A stretch of DNA of 64,000 nucleotides from Beijerinckiaceae bacterium (lineage in GTDB: Bacteria; Pseudomonadota; Alphaproteobacteria; Rhizobiales; Beijerinckiaceae), in the NCBI GenBank assembly GCA_004564215.1, contig CP024846.1:1240001-1304000 (forward strand), read 5' to 3'. This document shows positions 17,520 to 26,911 of this stretch, one piece after another; the stretch's first letter is position 1; each line of letters starts with the position of its first letter. The notes beneath the pieces were generated by a model, which did no database searches, had not been told where the DNA came from, and worked only from the letters and a program-made list of their open reading frames with translations. The translations under genes and the position numbers were made by a program.

Positions 17520-19448
17520 TCACAAGGTTCCGCTCGGTCGCCCCGAACGCGCGCCAAACCCTTCTAGGGCGGCCTCCGTCCCCCCGAGCGACAATAATTG
17601 AGCCTGAATATCCTTGAGACGGCCGAGATTGGCCTCGCTAGAGTCCTTACCTAGAGCCAATTCAGCCAATTGCAACTCCCTATGTAACGCCTTGGCACGG
17701 CGATGCAAGTTCAAGGCTTGCTTGAGAACTTCATCGGCGTCGGCCTCCGCGGCATCGGCTTTGATATACCAATGCGAGGCATGCGCCGCCATCATGTCGA
17801 GCTTGACCAGAATGGGTCCGAACCCCTGCTCTTTGACCGCAGCGCGAAGATCAAGCTCGTCCGAGCCGGCCTCCCTCGCACCGGCGGCGGCAAGCATGGC
17901 ATCCCGTAAAGCTCCCGCTTCGGGACTGGAAAACTCGATCTCGGCCAAATCTTCGGCGTGCCGGTCGATCAATCCGGGATGATTGAGCAGGAGCAATAAA
18001 ATCAATCCTTCCCGCGGAAGAAGGCGCGGCGGCCCCGGTCGAAAAAGCGAGGAATTCGCAAGACTTTGGCTGACCGGGGGCGGCGCCACAAGACTGCTTT
18101 GGGTTTCGCCGGACTTGGCAAACCTTGGGTTCGGGGCGGAGCCGCGCGCGGGCACCCGCGCCACCCCGCGGTTTCCGCTCCGGCTGAAAAAATCAAACAG
18201 CCGCGCCTTGAATTCCGCCTGATAATGGCGGCGCAGGGGTTCGTCCCGTATCTCGCGCGTAATGTCACCCAGGCGGCGTTCGAGACCGGCGCGGCGTTCG
18301 GGCGTGGAAAAAGCTTTATTTTCAGTTTCCCGGATCCAGATCAGATCCGCCAGCGGCAGCACATGCGCAAGAATCTCCAAGACCGCCTCGTGCCCGCCTG
18401 AGCGAACGAGATCGTCGGGATCCTGGCCCTCGGGCAGAAGCGCGAAACCGAGGGAGCGGCCGGCGCCGATGAGGGGAAGCGCCATATCGACCGCGCGATA
18501 GGCGGCTTTGCGTCCGGCCCGATCGCCGTCGAAGCACAGGATCGGCTCTTCAGCCATTTTCCACAAAAGCTCGCTTTGATCCGGTGTCAGAGCCGTTCCC
18601 AACGGCGCGACGACTGCGGGGAATCCAGCCGATGTCATTGCAATTACATCGACATAGCCTTCGACGACAATAATTTGTCCGCTCTCATGCGCGGCCTTGC
18701 GGGCCTGATGGTGATTGTAAAGGATGGCGCCTTTATGGAAGAGTGCGGTCTCCGGCGAATTCAAATATTTGGCCGCGACATCCTTGGCGAGCGCCCGGCC
18801 GCCAAAGGCGATGACACGGCCGCCGGAATCGCAGATCGGAAACATGATCCGGTCGCGGAACCGGTCATAGGGGACGGCGATGTCCTCGCCATGGATCAAC
18901 AGACCCGCCTCGATCATGGCTTGCGGGGACACGCCCTTTCCGGCGAGGTAGTCGCGCAAGGCGTATTTTTCCGGCAAGGCGAAGCCTAAGCGAAACTGGC
19001 TTTGCAGCGCCGGGTCGATGCCACGTTCGGCGAGATAGTTCCGGGCCACGCCGCCCTGTTTTCCTGAAAGCTGCGCGGAAAAATAGGAAGCGGCAAGATC
19101 CAGCACCTCCTGCAGAGTGGCGCGCGCCTTGTCGCGGGCCTCGGCCTCCGGCGAGGGGCTCGGCAAGGCCAGCCCCGCCTCGTGGGCCAGCCGCTTGACG
19201 GCTTCGGGAAAGGAAAGCCCCTCGGTCTCCATAAGAAAGTCGAAAATATTGCCGTTTTTGCCGGCCGAAAGGTCAAACCAGGCCATCTTCTGGTCATTAA
19301 CGAAAAACGAGGGTGTCTTTTCCGTGTTGAAAGGGGAAAGCCCTTTCCATTCCCGCCCTGCCCGCACCAATTTGACGCGAGGACGCACGACGTCCGAAAC
19401 CGGAAGCCTGGCTTTGATGTCATCGAGAAAAGATGGCGGAAATCGCAT
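17520..19448 (-). CDS. dnaG: DNA primase, zinc ligands replaced
   Basis: Synthesises RNA primers at the replication fork. The 642-aa protein has the N-terminal CHC2-like domain, the TOPRIM core ([18 protein letters not shown] near 255, [14 protein letters not shown] near 305 with the metal-binding acidic residues) and a C-terminal helicase-binding region. In the N-terminal domain the usual Cys-His-Cys-Cys zinc ligands are Ser38, Asn41, Asp59 and Ala62 ([21 protein letters not shown]), so this finger cannot bind zinc in the usual way. The start at 19448 ([16 protein letters not shown]) matches the family; an upstream extension of 9 residues does not. It precedes rpoD. Confidence 0.95.
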   Translation of the reverse strand: MRFPPSFLDDIKARLPVSDVVRPRVKLVRAGREWKGLSPFNTEKTPSFFVNDQKMAWFDLSAGKNGNIFDFLMETEGLSFPEAVKRLAHEAGLALPSPSPEAEARDKARATLQEVLDLAASYFSAQLSGKQGGVARNYLAERGIDPALQSQFRLGFALPEKYALRDYLAGKGVSPQAMIEAGLLIHGEDIAVPYDRFRDRIMFPICDSGGRVIAFGGRALAKDVAAKYLNSPETALFHKGAILYNHHQARKAAHESGQIIVVEGYVDVIAMTSAGFPAVVAPLGTALTPDQSELLWKMAEEPILCFDGDRAGRKAAYRAVDMALPLIGAGRSLGFALLPEGQDPDDLVRSGGHEAVLEILAHVLPLADLIWIRETENKAFSTPERRAGLERRLGDITREIRDEPLRRHYQAEFKARLFDFFSRSGNRGVARVPARGSAPNPRFAKSGETQSSLVAPPPVSQSLANSSLFRPGPPRLLPREGLILLLLLNHPGLIDRHAEDLAEIEFSSPEAGALRDAMLAAAGAREAGSDELDLRAAVKEQGFGPILVKLDMMAAHASHWYIKADAAEADADEVLKQALNLHRRAKALHRELQLAELALGKDSSEANLGRLKDIQAQLLSLGGTEAALEGFGARSGRPSGTL

Positions 19449-19610
19449 GGGCGCTGTGATTCGCAATAACACCAATTATAGACACGAGGCCAGACCGGGT
19501 CTGCTCCGTCCCCTCAATTCACAGGCCGAAGGCTTAAATCACTGAGACAGTCCCCGAAAAAATGCCCCGAGGCCGAACCCTTGCGGTGAGGCGCGCAAAG
19601 GAGTTGAACC

Positions 19611-20432
19611 TTGACAAGCAAAACCGCCCGCTTTCGCGACATGAAGCGAAACGGCCAGCCGATTGCCGTCCTGACCGCCTATGACGCACCGACGGCCAAG
19701 GCCGAGGCCGAGGCCGGCGTCGATATTATTCTGGTCGGGGACAGCGTCGGCACCACCATGCTCGGCTATGCGAGCGAGCGGGAAGTTACGCTTGCCGACA
19801 TGTGCCACCATGTCCGCGCGGTGCGCCGGGGCGCGCCGAATACCACGATCATCGCCGACATGCCCTACCGCAGCTATGAAACTCCAGAGGCCGCGCTCAA
19901 GACCGCCGGCCTCCTGGTTGAAGCCGGAGGTGACATCGTGAAATTTGAAGGCGCCAGACCTGAAATCGTCGAGGCCTTGGGCGCCGCCGCGTTCGAGGTC
20001 TGTTGCCATTTGGGGCTGGAGCCGCAGCATCATGAAGACAAGCGCGTCAAGGGGCGCAAGGCGGAGGCGGCGATGCAGCTTTTGCGTGACGCAAAGCGCC
20101 TCGACGCGGCCGGCATGGCTTTTCTCGTGCTCGAACTCATGCCGGAAGAGGTCGCCGCAGAAGTGACCCGTTCCATTGCCGCGCCGACCATCGGAATTGG
20201 CGCCGGCCGCCAGACCGATGGACAGGTTCTGGTAATCACGGATGTGCTCGGCTTCACGCCGGCGAATTACCGCCACAACCGGCGGTACGAGGAGGTCGGC
20301 AAGCTGATGCACCAGGGTGCACAAGCCTATGTTGCGGATGTGCGGTCCAAGGACTTTCCGGCGGAGGCGAATGTGTTCCCGATGGACCAGGACGAACTTG
20401 CGATCTTTTTGAAAGGTCAGCCGCGAAAATAA
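19611..20432 (+). CDS. panB: 3-methyl-2-oxobutanoate hydroxymethyltransferase
   Basis: Ketopantoate hydroxymethyltransferase, first committed step of pantothenate (coenzyme A) synthesis: it transfers a one-carbon unit from methylene-THF to 2-oxoisovalerate. The 273-aa protein has AVLTAYDAPTAKAEAEAGVDIILVGDS near residues 20-45 (metal-binding Asp), ADMPYRSYETPE near 85, KFEGA near 113, and GIGAGRQTDGQVLVITDVLG near 195-215. It starts with TTG at 19611, nine bases after AAAGGAG; no ATG is suitably placed. It runs opposite to dnaG and yqeY. Confidence 0.95.
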   Translation: MTSKTARFRDMKRNGQPIAVLTAYDAPTAKAEAEAGVDIILVGDSVGTTMLGYASEREVTLADMCHHVRAVRRGAPNTTIIADMPYRSYETPEAALKTAGLLVEAGGDIVKFEGARPEIVEALGAAAFEVCCHLGLEPQHHEDKRVKGRKAEAAMQLLRDAKRLDAAGMAFLVLELMPEEVAAEVTRSIAAPTIGIGAGRQTDGQVLVITDVLGFTPANYRHNRRYEEVGKLMHQGAQAYVADVRSKDFPAEANVFPMDQDELAIFLKGQPRK

Positions 20433-20512
20433 AGCATGATCATACACTCTAACTACTTGTTTGACGCATAATCTTATCCGAAAAGTCTGCAACTTTTCGG
20501 GATCATGCTCTA
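20433..20512. repeat. TAGAGC-type repeat between convergent panB and yqeY
   Basis: On the minus strand it begins TAGAGCATGATCC and ends GATCATGCT, a 9-bp inverted repeat around an inner CGAAAAGT/ACTTTTCG hairpin. It fills the 77 bp between the two convergent genes and may act as a bidirectional terminator. Its first TAG (minus strand) is the stop codon of yqeY. Confidence 0.75.
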
Positions 20513-20959
20513 CGCGCCGAGCTTGCCTTTGACCAAGGCGCTCGCCTTGGCAAAATCCATGCGGCCCGCATATTTGCCCTTGAGAGCGCCAACGACCTTG
20601 CCCATGTCCTTGATCGAAGCAGCGCCGGTTTCGGCAATCGCGGCAATGATCGCCGCTTCGGTTTCGGAATCGCTCAATTGTTGCGGTAAAAAACTCTGGA
20701 TGATTGCGATTTCCTCGCTCTCCTGCGTCGCCAGGTCGGTTCGACCCGCCTTTTCGTAGATTTCCTGCGATTCCTTCCGGCTCTTCACCATTTTCTGGAG
20801 CAAGGCCAAAATATCTTCGTCCGAGACAGTCTTCCCCTGCCCGCGCGCCTCGATGTCCTTATCCTTGAGCCCGGCCGTGATCATGCGGATCGTATCGACG
20901 CGCCGCTTGTCGCCTGCCTTCATCGCGGCCTTAAGCTCGCTCGAAAATCTTTCGCGCAT
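20510..20959 (-). CDS. GatB/YqeY domain protein
   Basis: A 149-aa protein with the YqeY fold, related to the C-terminal tRNA-binding domain of GatB. It has the family start MRERFSSELKAAMKAGDKRRVDTIRMI, EARGQGKTVSDEDILALLQKMVKSRKES near 40-65, and the closing MGKVVGALKGKYAGRMDFAKAS. Its precise role is unknown in the literature. GAGGAGAGTCCT precedes the ATG. In relatives this gene commonly faces carA across a short promoter region; here 4.7 kb of AT-rich accessory DNA separates them. Confidence 0.92.
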   Translation of the reverse strand: MRERFSSELKAAMKAGDKRRVDTIRMITAGLKDKDIEARGQGKTVSDEDILALLQKMVKSRKESQEIYEKAGRTDLATQESEEIAIIQSFLPQQLSDSETEAAIIAAIAETGAASIKDMGKVVGALKGKYAGRMDFAKASALVKGKLGA

Positions 20960-21355
20960 AGGACTCTCCTCGTCTCACGGATTTGCCGGCAGAAACTGAC
21001 CGGTTCATCACCTTGCGAGTATCGCCCATAGCTTCCATGGTCAACAGCCGTCCACAAATCAGTTTTGAAATCAGCGCGTTGTCGTGGCGTTAAGGCGCTT
21101 TGCAAAAGCGGCGCAATTTAATGCAGGCGGGGATTAGCTTCGTCAGCAGAGCCGCAGAGATGTCCGTGCCTAGAGCAGGTTCCGAAAAAGTTGACCGACT
21201 TTTCGATCAGAACATGCTCCCACTCGTTGAACTTGAGCGTTTCCTTTTCGATCAGATGATTCCATCTGATCGGGAAGCGCTCTAGCCGACCCATGCCGTC
21301 GACATCCGGCGGGTTGCGTTGCGAAGCTTGCGCCACAACCCGCCGGTAAAAATGT
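20960..21355. other. Intergenic region with a repeat
   Basis: A 396-bp gap holding the yqeY promoter region and the repeat at 21170-21285. No credible gene seen. Confidence 0.5.
21170..21285. repeat. CTAGAGC-bounded extragenic repeat
   Basis: Starts CTAGAGCAGGTTCCG and ends GCGCTCTAG, so its ends are inverted copies of one another. Internally it carries GAAAAAGTTGACCGACTTTTCG and ATCAGATGATTCCATCTGAT hairpins. It marks the left border of the AT-rich accessory segment. Confidence 0.7.
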
Positions 21356-21646
21356 TCAGCAGCCGCTTTTCGCGCACTGGCTATCTGCGCGGATGAAGTT
21401 CGCGCAAGTGTTCTCCACTTCACCCCTCAACTTAGCGATCGCAGATTGCCTCGCCGCGTTGCAAGCTTTGTCGGTACAACCGTCGAAGGTGGCCGTGGCG
21501 GTCTTACTTCGATCTTCGACCGGACACTTGCTATCCTGGGGGGCCTGAACCCGTGCCGTGGCGGTCTGGCTCTGCGCGCGCGCAGCACTTGAAACAAAGC
21601 CGGCAGAGGAGGCAAACACCAAAGCGAGCAATAAACAAATACGCAT
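21356..21646 (-). CDS. Small secreted cysteine-containing protein, unknown
   Basis: A 96-aa protein. The start at 21646 (MRICLLLALVFASSAGFVSS) is preceded by AAGGAGTTG and gives a clean signal peptide ending at ARA; nine extra residues upstream are unlikely. The mature chain is hydrophilic with six cysteines (CPVE, GCTDKACN, ENTCANF, QCAKSGC), suggesting disulfides in the periplasm. I do not recognise the family. Its base composition matches the core genome, unlike the AT-rich genes upstream of it on the same strand. Confidence 0.6.
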   Translation of the reverse strand: MRICLLLALVFASSAGFVSSAARAQSQTATARVQAPQDSKCPVEDRSKTATATFDGCTDKACNAARQSAIAKLRGEVENTCANFIRADSQCAKSGC

Positions 21647-21770
21647 GATCAACTCCTTACTGACAATCGGCATCCAAAAAATTCAAAGGTGAAAAGGACT
21701 ATGAAATTCGGGTGCGAACCGTGCAGTTTCCTCTTGGCATAGGTTAATCTTAGCCGGATACTGTCGCTCT

Positions 21771-22037
21771 CTACTGTGCCGATCTTGTCTTGACAGTCCT
21801 GTCTGCCGTTATGACATTAGGCGCCGGTGCCGAGGCTGGGTTATTGACGTGCGCTTTATTATAGGTGTCGTAGGCCGAGTCTACCTCGCCTATGAGCGAT
21901 TGCGACAAAGTATTCACTTGGGTTTGCGATGGCTGGACCCCATGTTGGTGTCCGTCGTAGTACATCAATTCATCCGATTTCACGTTTTTGCTGACCGGCG
22001 ATGCGGCGTAATATTCGAGCCACACATAGTATTTCAT
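21771..22037 (-). CDS. Hypothetical small protein in AT-rich cluster
   Basis: An 88-aa protein rich in Tyr, Asn and Ser (starts MKYYVWLEYYAASPVSKNVK) with no signal peptide and no Cys. AAGGAG followed by seven A residues precedes the ATG, a strong initiation site. The last 30 residues are Pro/Ala/Asn-rich and probably disordered. No family recognised. It follows the 79-aa gene by 43 bp and is probably in one transcript with it. Confidence 0.55.
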   Translation of the reverse strand: MKYYVWLEYYAASPVSKNVKSDELMYYDGHQHGVQPSQTQVNTLSQSLIGEVDSAYDTYNKAHVNNPASAPAPNVITADRTVKTRSAQ

Positions 22038-22080
22038 TTTTTTTCTCCTTCACGCCTAATATTAACGATAAACCTCCACT

Positions 22081-22320
22081 TTAAGTCCAAGTTACATTAA
22101 CGTTTACGTTTGACTTATTTGTTACCGTGTATGGGCCGTTGCCATGCACCGCACAATTTACCGTTTGGTTTGCTGGAACCTGCTTCTGGATATTAATAAT
22201 TCCATCTTCGGTTGTAATCTCTACGCTTGCGCTTTTAGTTCCCAGGTTCACTAGTGCAATTTGAGTTGCACTCTTAGAAGTTTCGCAAGATTGAGTAGTT
22301 TGGCTATTGATAATCGTCAT
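22081..22320 (-). CDS. Hypothetical small beta-rich protein in AT-rich cluster
   Basis: A 79-aa protein dominated by alternating Thr/Val/Asn patterns typical of beta strands (QIALVNLGTKSASVEITTED, VPANQTVNCAVHGNGPYTV, NVNVNVTW). Two cysteines. No signal peptide. TGGAG lies eight bases before the ATG. I do not recognise a family; a small beta-sandwich binding protein is a guess from pattern only. Confidence 0.55.
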   Translation of the reverse strand: MTIINSQTTQSCETSKSATQIALVNLGTKSASVEITTEDGIINIQKQVPANQTVNCAVHGNGPYTVTNKSNVNVNVTWT

Positions 22321-22697
22321 ATCGAATGCTCCATTTAGCTAGGTTTATCCCACCATATTACTTGACTCCCCACGGCATTTGGCCGTGGTTGATCAAATAA
22401 ACTGTAGATATTGGCTCTTTACATTAGATTGTTGTTTCAACTTCAATTACGGCTTCGATCCGAAGCGGCATCAACAAAACAACTCGACCATCGACGAAGA
22501 TTGCTATGCCTGAAGATTAATGCCGCCATTAGGGAACGTAAGTTTCACTCTGCCTAAATATGTACAAATTATAAATAATTGCACTCAACCATAAAGCTGA
22601 TATTATGAGAGTAATACAGCTTGATTAGCATGTAATATTGTGTCTATAGATCACGGCTATGGCTACTAACGGCGTTAGACTTTGCCTCTACCGCAGT
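22321..22697. other. AT-rich gap inside the accessory cluster
   Basis: A 377-bp non-coding stretch. It holds a hairpin CCACGG-CATTTGG-CCGTGG near 22370-22388 upstream of the 79-aa gene; otherwise nothing recognised. Promoters for the two small genes may lie here. Confidence 0.4.
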
Positions 22698-23411
22698 TTA
22701 TCCGTTATAAATCCCTGTTAGGTCGTCACCGGCAGTTATTTCTGTTATCCATTCTTGATTTATCGGGCCCCACCCGTCTCCATTTATATCGTATGTCACC
22801 TCCCGACTTGTTTCTGCGCTAGACAGGGAAATTAGGATACCTGGCGCAAATGCCTTATCTACTACCGTACTGGTTTGTAGCGGAGGATCTATTTGGGAGA
22901 ACGTGAGCAGAACCTTTTCCGTGATGGGCATCATTATCTTACTTTCGCCCGAGAGAATCTGAGCAATAAACAAGGGGGTAGGCGGCGAAGAATCGAGCGA
23001 TTGATTGAGACCAAAAGAATAGCGTGTATTTGTTGTTTTACTCACGATTACAATCTGAGCCACCTGCCCATTTTGAATACTCAAGGCACCATTATCTCCA
23101 ACAATCATTTCCTGCCCTAATTTTATATCTTCTGAAGAGGCACTTGGAATTACATCAGCTTTTGCCTTAGAAGAGTAGGCTATAATTACAGTACCGGATC
23201 TATAATCTAACTGAGTTGAGATGAATGCCTGATAGGTTTTATTCCACTGAAGACGCGTACTTTTAAGTAACACTTCGTCCGTAAACCAGATTAAAGGGGA
23301 TGCAGGAAACTGAGTTGCCAGGAATTTAATGCCATATAAATAATATTTATTTTGATTTAGGTAATCAATACTATCCTGATCTACATACAAAGTGATATTG
23401 AAATCTGACAT
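22698..23411 (-). CDS. Beta-rich protein of unknown function, paralogue B
   Basis: A 237-aa protein paralogous to the next gene upstream. Shared landmarks: start MSDFNITLYVDQDSIDYLNQ against MASYNVNVSIDQNTRDYLMG, a central YSFGLNQSLD region, and near the end APGILISLSSAE with DGWGPINQ against TPGIIAMLSGQS with GWSGPANQ. No signal peptide or Cys. The start at 23411 is chosen from the paralogue; the frame is open 36 codons further with unrelated sequence. AT-rich composition differs from the core genes. Function unknown. Confidence 0.65.
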   Translation of the reverse strand: MSDFNITLYVDQDSIDYLNQNKYYLYGIKFLATQFPASPLIWFTDEVLLKSTRLQWNKTYQAFISTQLDYRSGTVIIAYSSKAKADVIPSASSEDIKLGQEMIVGDNGALSIQNGQVAQIVIVSKTTNTRYSFGLNQSLDSSPPTPLFIAQILSGESKIMMPITEKVLLTFSQIDPPLQTSTVVDKAFAPGILISLSSAETSREVTYDINGDGWGPINQEWITEITAGDDLTGIYNG

Positions 23412-23530
23412 AACTGTGTCCCCAAAATTATGTCCAGGCAGATGTCCAACTTGCGTTCGAAATCGAAGAAAGTTGAACATCCGCTCTTCTGATAAAATGT
23501 GTCTAAAATTCCTTCTCACACCATCTGCTA

Positions 23531-24232
23531 TTAAGCAGAGGCGTTTATGAGGGCATCATATATACTGTCAACGGCCCCGATGTTTTGGGTCTGATTTGCA
23601 GGTCCACTCCACCCTGTATCCACATTATATGCGACCTGCACATTTGGACTTTGGCCGCTTAACATCGCAATGATACCTGGCGTATAAGTCTGAATGATAA
23701 GTGTACCTGTATTATAGCTTTGCGTTGCTAAGAGTATTGCGATGCTTTCGAGAGGTTCGAATGTCCCAAGCCCCCCGCTTCCAACAAGGTTTTGAACGGC
23801 AATATACTGCCCTGATTGATTTTGTGACACATAGAAGTTATTCGTTTGTCTTGGAAGATTGGTTATCGCAAATGATTGAGACTGAGGACCTGCCTTCGGC
23901 TGTGGTTGCCAGCCTGCATTGTCATATGTGTAAAGTTTCCCGAGTGCGACAGCAGCAGGATTTCCGTCGGCTCCCTTATACGGAGCCGTACCAGTTATCG
24001 TGGCACCATTTGTCATTTGGACCTGCGTTTCGCCAATGTAGAAATTCTCGGTCCAATTTATGTCATTACTATCTTGTCCATACAGCTGCTGGCCAGTTAC
24101 TGTTTGCCATACGGTACTGACGGCTCCGCCCCCAGCTTGAATGCCTTTAAACACATACATGCTATAGGAATGGCCCATAAGATAATCTCTTGTGTTCTGG
24201 TCAATACTAACATTTACATTGTAACTGGCCAT
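23531..24232 (-). CDS. Beta-rich protein of unknown function, paralogue A
   Basis: A 233-aa protein, first gene of the accessory cluster, preceded by the strong site AAGGAGGG. It is rich in Gln, Asn, Thr and Gly with strand-like periodicity, has no signal peptide, no Cys and no transmembrane segment. It resembles small cytoplasmic or non-classically exported beta-sandwich proteins, but I cannot name a family. Paralogue B follows 119 bp downstream. Duplication within a foreign-looking segment suggests a diversifying role such as binding or toxicity; that is speculation. Confidence 0.68.
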   Translation of the reverse strand: MASYNVNVSIDQNTRDYLMGHSYSMYVFKGIQAGGGAVSTVWQTVTGQQLYGQDSNDINWTENFYIGETQVQMTNGATITGTAPYKGADGNPAAVALGKLYTYDNAGWQPQPKAGPQSQSFAITNLPRQTNNFYVSQNQSGQYIAVQNLVGSGGLGTFEPLESIAILLATQSYNTGTLIIQTYTPGIIAMLSGQSPNVQVAYNVDTGWSGPANQTQNIGAVDSIYDALINASA

Positions 24233-24450
24233 AACTACCCTCCTTGATTTAAATCTGCTGAGCTAAGTCTAAGTACTTAATATTACTCTTAAGCACATAA
24301 TTAATTCGACTATGAAATATTGCCTGATAATTCTATTCATGCCATTGGAGAAATGTTGAAAAAGTCAGTTTTGCGGGGTGTCGGCCCCACCGCTGCCTCA
24401 AGGAGGGGATGAAACCTCTTGGCGTGGAGCCCTCGACGCGCGGCTCCCGC

Positions 24451-25077
24451 TCAATGGGCGGGTGGGTCCGGCCCGCGCCGCAGCGCGCCGAGAAAAATGT
24501 CGACCAACATGAGCTGGGCGCCAGGCTGATTGAGGAGAGTCGCGTCGTGCAGCAGCAATGATTTCGCGACTGCAACCACGGAGGTGAGGCTGGCGGTGAG
24601 TTGCATGACGCCAATCCCGGCGCACGGGTCGCCGCGCCGGGCCATCGCGCTGTGGATCGCCTCGGAGATCTTCCACAACACGTCGTAGCAAATATCGAAG
24701 TAATCCTGAGCTATCCGATTTCTCATCGTCGCGGGAATCCTGGCCATCCCCTGGAAGGCCTGAATAACGAAGGCGACAGCCGCGTTCGCAAGATCGGTCT
24801 CGGTATCGAATGCCTGCGCCGTCAGGAAATCGAGCAGCCGCTCATGCTCGATTGCCTGCAGGCGGAGCATGCCCAGCAGGATCAGGGCCTGGACGTCACC
24901 AAAATAGCGATAGGCCGCCTGCGGGGTGATGCCCGCCTCGTCTGCGACCGTTTCCATCGTTAATCTGTCGAGCCGTCTCTTCCGCTTGACGATGGCTTCG
25001 CCAGCAGCCAGCAGCCGCTCCACGGTCTCCATCGATCTCGGCTGGCGCGGCATCACGCGAAAGGCGGTGGAAATCAA
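24451..25077 (-). CDS. TetR/AcrR-type transcriptional regulator, 5' end uncertain
   Basis: A 208-aa reading with the TetR helix-turn-helix near residues 40-62 (LTMETVADEAGITPQAAYRYFGDVQALILLG) and an all-helical ligand domain after it. The only starts are a TTG at 25077 and ATG at 25053, neither with a good ribosome binding site. The frame stays open upstream to about 25256 and encodes a plausible helical extension (AALDRLDQVDVSALAARRSL) without any ATG, ending where the DNA turns AT-rich. The gene may have lost its true start at an insertion border. GC-rich, unlike the cluster it faces. Confidence 0.7.
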   Translation of the reverse strand: MISTAFRVMPRQPRSMETVERLLAAGEAIVKRKRRLDRLTMETVADEAGITPQAAYRYFGDVQALILLGMLRLQAIEHERLLDFLTAQAFDTETDLANAAVAFVIQAFQGMARIPATMRNRIAQDYFDICYDVLWKISEAIHSAMARRGDPCAGIGVMQLTASLTSVVAVAKSLLLHDATLLNQPGAQLMLVDIFLGALRRGPDPPAH

Positions 25078-25693
25078 CTCACCCAGGGGACCGGCCGCGA
25101 TATCGCGGAGACTCCGGCGGGCGGCCAGCGCCGAGACGTCGACCTGATCGAGCCGGTCCAGCGCCGCGCGCAGGCCCGCATGGTCTGGATCGTTCAGCTC
25201 ATCCCCGTCAACGAGCTGATCGGACCCGGCGGAGAATGCCCGCTGCTGCGCTTATCCGTCATGGTCCGATAAATCTGTTAAGTCGCAACGTATTTTTGTT
25301 AAAAGCGGAATAACTATTTTTGAAATCGTAATGTTATCTAAGTCTCCACGATCGGTGGCCGCCGTGCAACCCCTCAAAATTCCGCTTCGCGCGCTTGTTC
25401 CCTCTCCACCCCGGAAGAGGGCCTCATTCCGCTATGCTTGGCCGAAGCGATGGGCGGGCGTCGCTGTCACTCCGCCAGCCGGCAGAAGATGCGCACGGCG
25501 CCGATTGATTTGGGTTAGCGTGCGTCGGCAGTCGCTGTTGCCCGATTCAAAGCCTTGCGTCCTTATGCGGGCATCTGCCAAAACAGCATCGGCCGGCTAT
25601 CGGCACTGCCCCGCCGAATAGCTCTCGCTTTGCCTAGGTGAGAACCGATGGGATAGCTATTTTTAATGCCCTGTTTGAGACGGAAGAGTGAGC
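25078..25693. other. Gap upstream of carA, right border of accessory segment
   Basis: 616 bp. The first 180 bp extend the TetR frame; 25260-25350 is sharply AT-rich; the remainder should contain the carA promoter. No convincing gene. Confidence 0.45.
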
Positions 25694-26893
25694 ATGAGAC
25701 CCGAGCAAGAGCAAACTTCGACCTTCTGGCGCGAGATACGTCCAACCGCTCTCCTCGTTTTGGCTAATGGCATGGTCCTCGAGGGAGTGGGACTCGGCGC
25801 AACCGGGGCGGCCGTGGGCGAAGTCTGCTTCAACACGGCGATGACGGGCTATCAGGAAATTCTCACCGATCCTTCCTATACCGGCCAGATCATCACCTTC
25901 ACCTTTCCGCACATCGGCAATGTCGGCGCCAATGACGAGGATATCGAGACGAGCAATCTCGCCGCGAACAGTGGCGTGCGCGGCGTCATCGTCCATGCGC
26001 CCATCACCGGCCCCTCGAATTATCGCGCCAAGGGCGATTTCAACAGCTGGCTCAAAAATCGCGGCATCATTGGCATGTGCGGTCTCGATACCCGCGCGCT
26101 GACCGGTTTCATTCGCGACAACGGCATGCCCAACGCAGTGATCGCCCATGCTGCCGATGGCGTTTTCGATATGGAGGCGTTGCAGAAGATGGCTCGGGAA
26201 TGGCCCGGTCTCGAAGGCATGGATCTCGTGCCCGACGTCACCGCCGCGCAGCGTTACGAATGGACGCAAGGCGCTTGGATCGCGGGACAAGGCTATCGTT
26301 CCTCCGCGCCCGCGACCTATCGGGTCGTTGCCATCGACTATGGGATCAAGCGCAACATTCTTCGGCTCCTGACGGACGCCGGTTGCGCGGTCACCGTTGT
26401 GCCGGCGCAGACCACGGCCGAGTCGATCCTCGCGATGCGGCCGGACGGGATTTTTCTTTCAAACGGTCCTGGCGATCCGGCCGAAACCGGGAAATATGCG
26501 GTTCCGATTATCAGGACTCTCATCGACAGCAAGGTCCCGACCTTCGGCATTTGCCTTGGCCACCAGATGCTGGCGCTCGCGATCGGCGCGAAAACATTGA
26601 AAATGCATCAGGGCCATCATGGCGCCAATCACCCCGTGCAGGATTTCACCACCGGCAAGGTTGAGATCGTTTCCATGAATCATGGGTTTGCCGTCGATCC
26701 GACGAGCCTGCCCGCCAATGCGCGGGAAACCCATCGGTCGCTCTTCGATGGGTCGAATTGCGGGTTGGAGTTGATGGATCGCCCGGCGTTCTCGGTGCAG
26801 CACCATCCGGAAGCTTCGCCCGGCCCGCGCGACAGCCATTATCTGTTCACCCGCTTCACCGACATGATGGCAAAGGCGAAGGCGCACGCTTAA
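25694..26893 (+). CDS. carA: Carbamoyl-phosphate synthase small subunit
   Basis: Glutaminase subunit that feeds ammonia to CarB for arginine and pyrimidine synthesis. The 399-aa protein has the N-terminal CPSase domain (GYQEILTDPSYTGQIITFTFPHIGN near 50-75) and a class I amidotransferase domain: VVAIDYGIKRNILR near 218, the nucleophile in FGICLGHQMLALAIG near 278-292, and His-Glu in QHHPEASPGP near 375. GGAAGAG precedes the ATG; a GTG two codons earlier is possible. carB is not in the window. In relatives carA faces yqeY directly. Confidence 0.95.
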   Translation: MRPEQEQTSTFWREIRPTALLVLANGMVLEGVGLGATGAAVGEVCFNTAMTGYQEILTDPSYTGQIITFTFPHIGNVGANDEDIETSNLAANSGVRGVIVHAPITGPSNYRAKGDFNSWLKNRGIIGMCGLDTRALTGFIRDNGMPNAVIAHAADGVFDMEALQKMAREWPGLEGMDLVPDVTAAQRYEWTQGAWIAGQGYRSSAPATYRVVAIDYGIKRNILRLLTDAGCAVTVVPAQTTAESILAMRPDGIFLSNGPGDPAETGKYAVPIIRTLIDSKVPTFGICLGHQMLALAIGAKTLKMHQGHHGANHPVQDFTTGKVEIVSMNHGFAVDPTSLPANARETHRSLFDGSNCGLELMDRPAFSVQHHPEASPGPRDSHYLFTRFTDMMAKAKAHA

Positions 26894-26911
26894 AACGCGC
26901 CTCTTCCGCTC

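Noticed and set aside
22698..24232. Assignment of the paralogous pair to the AidA/PixA inclusion-body family
   Set aside because: Remembered PixA/AidA motifs do not match these sequences; left as unknown.
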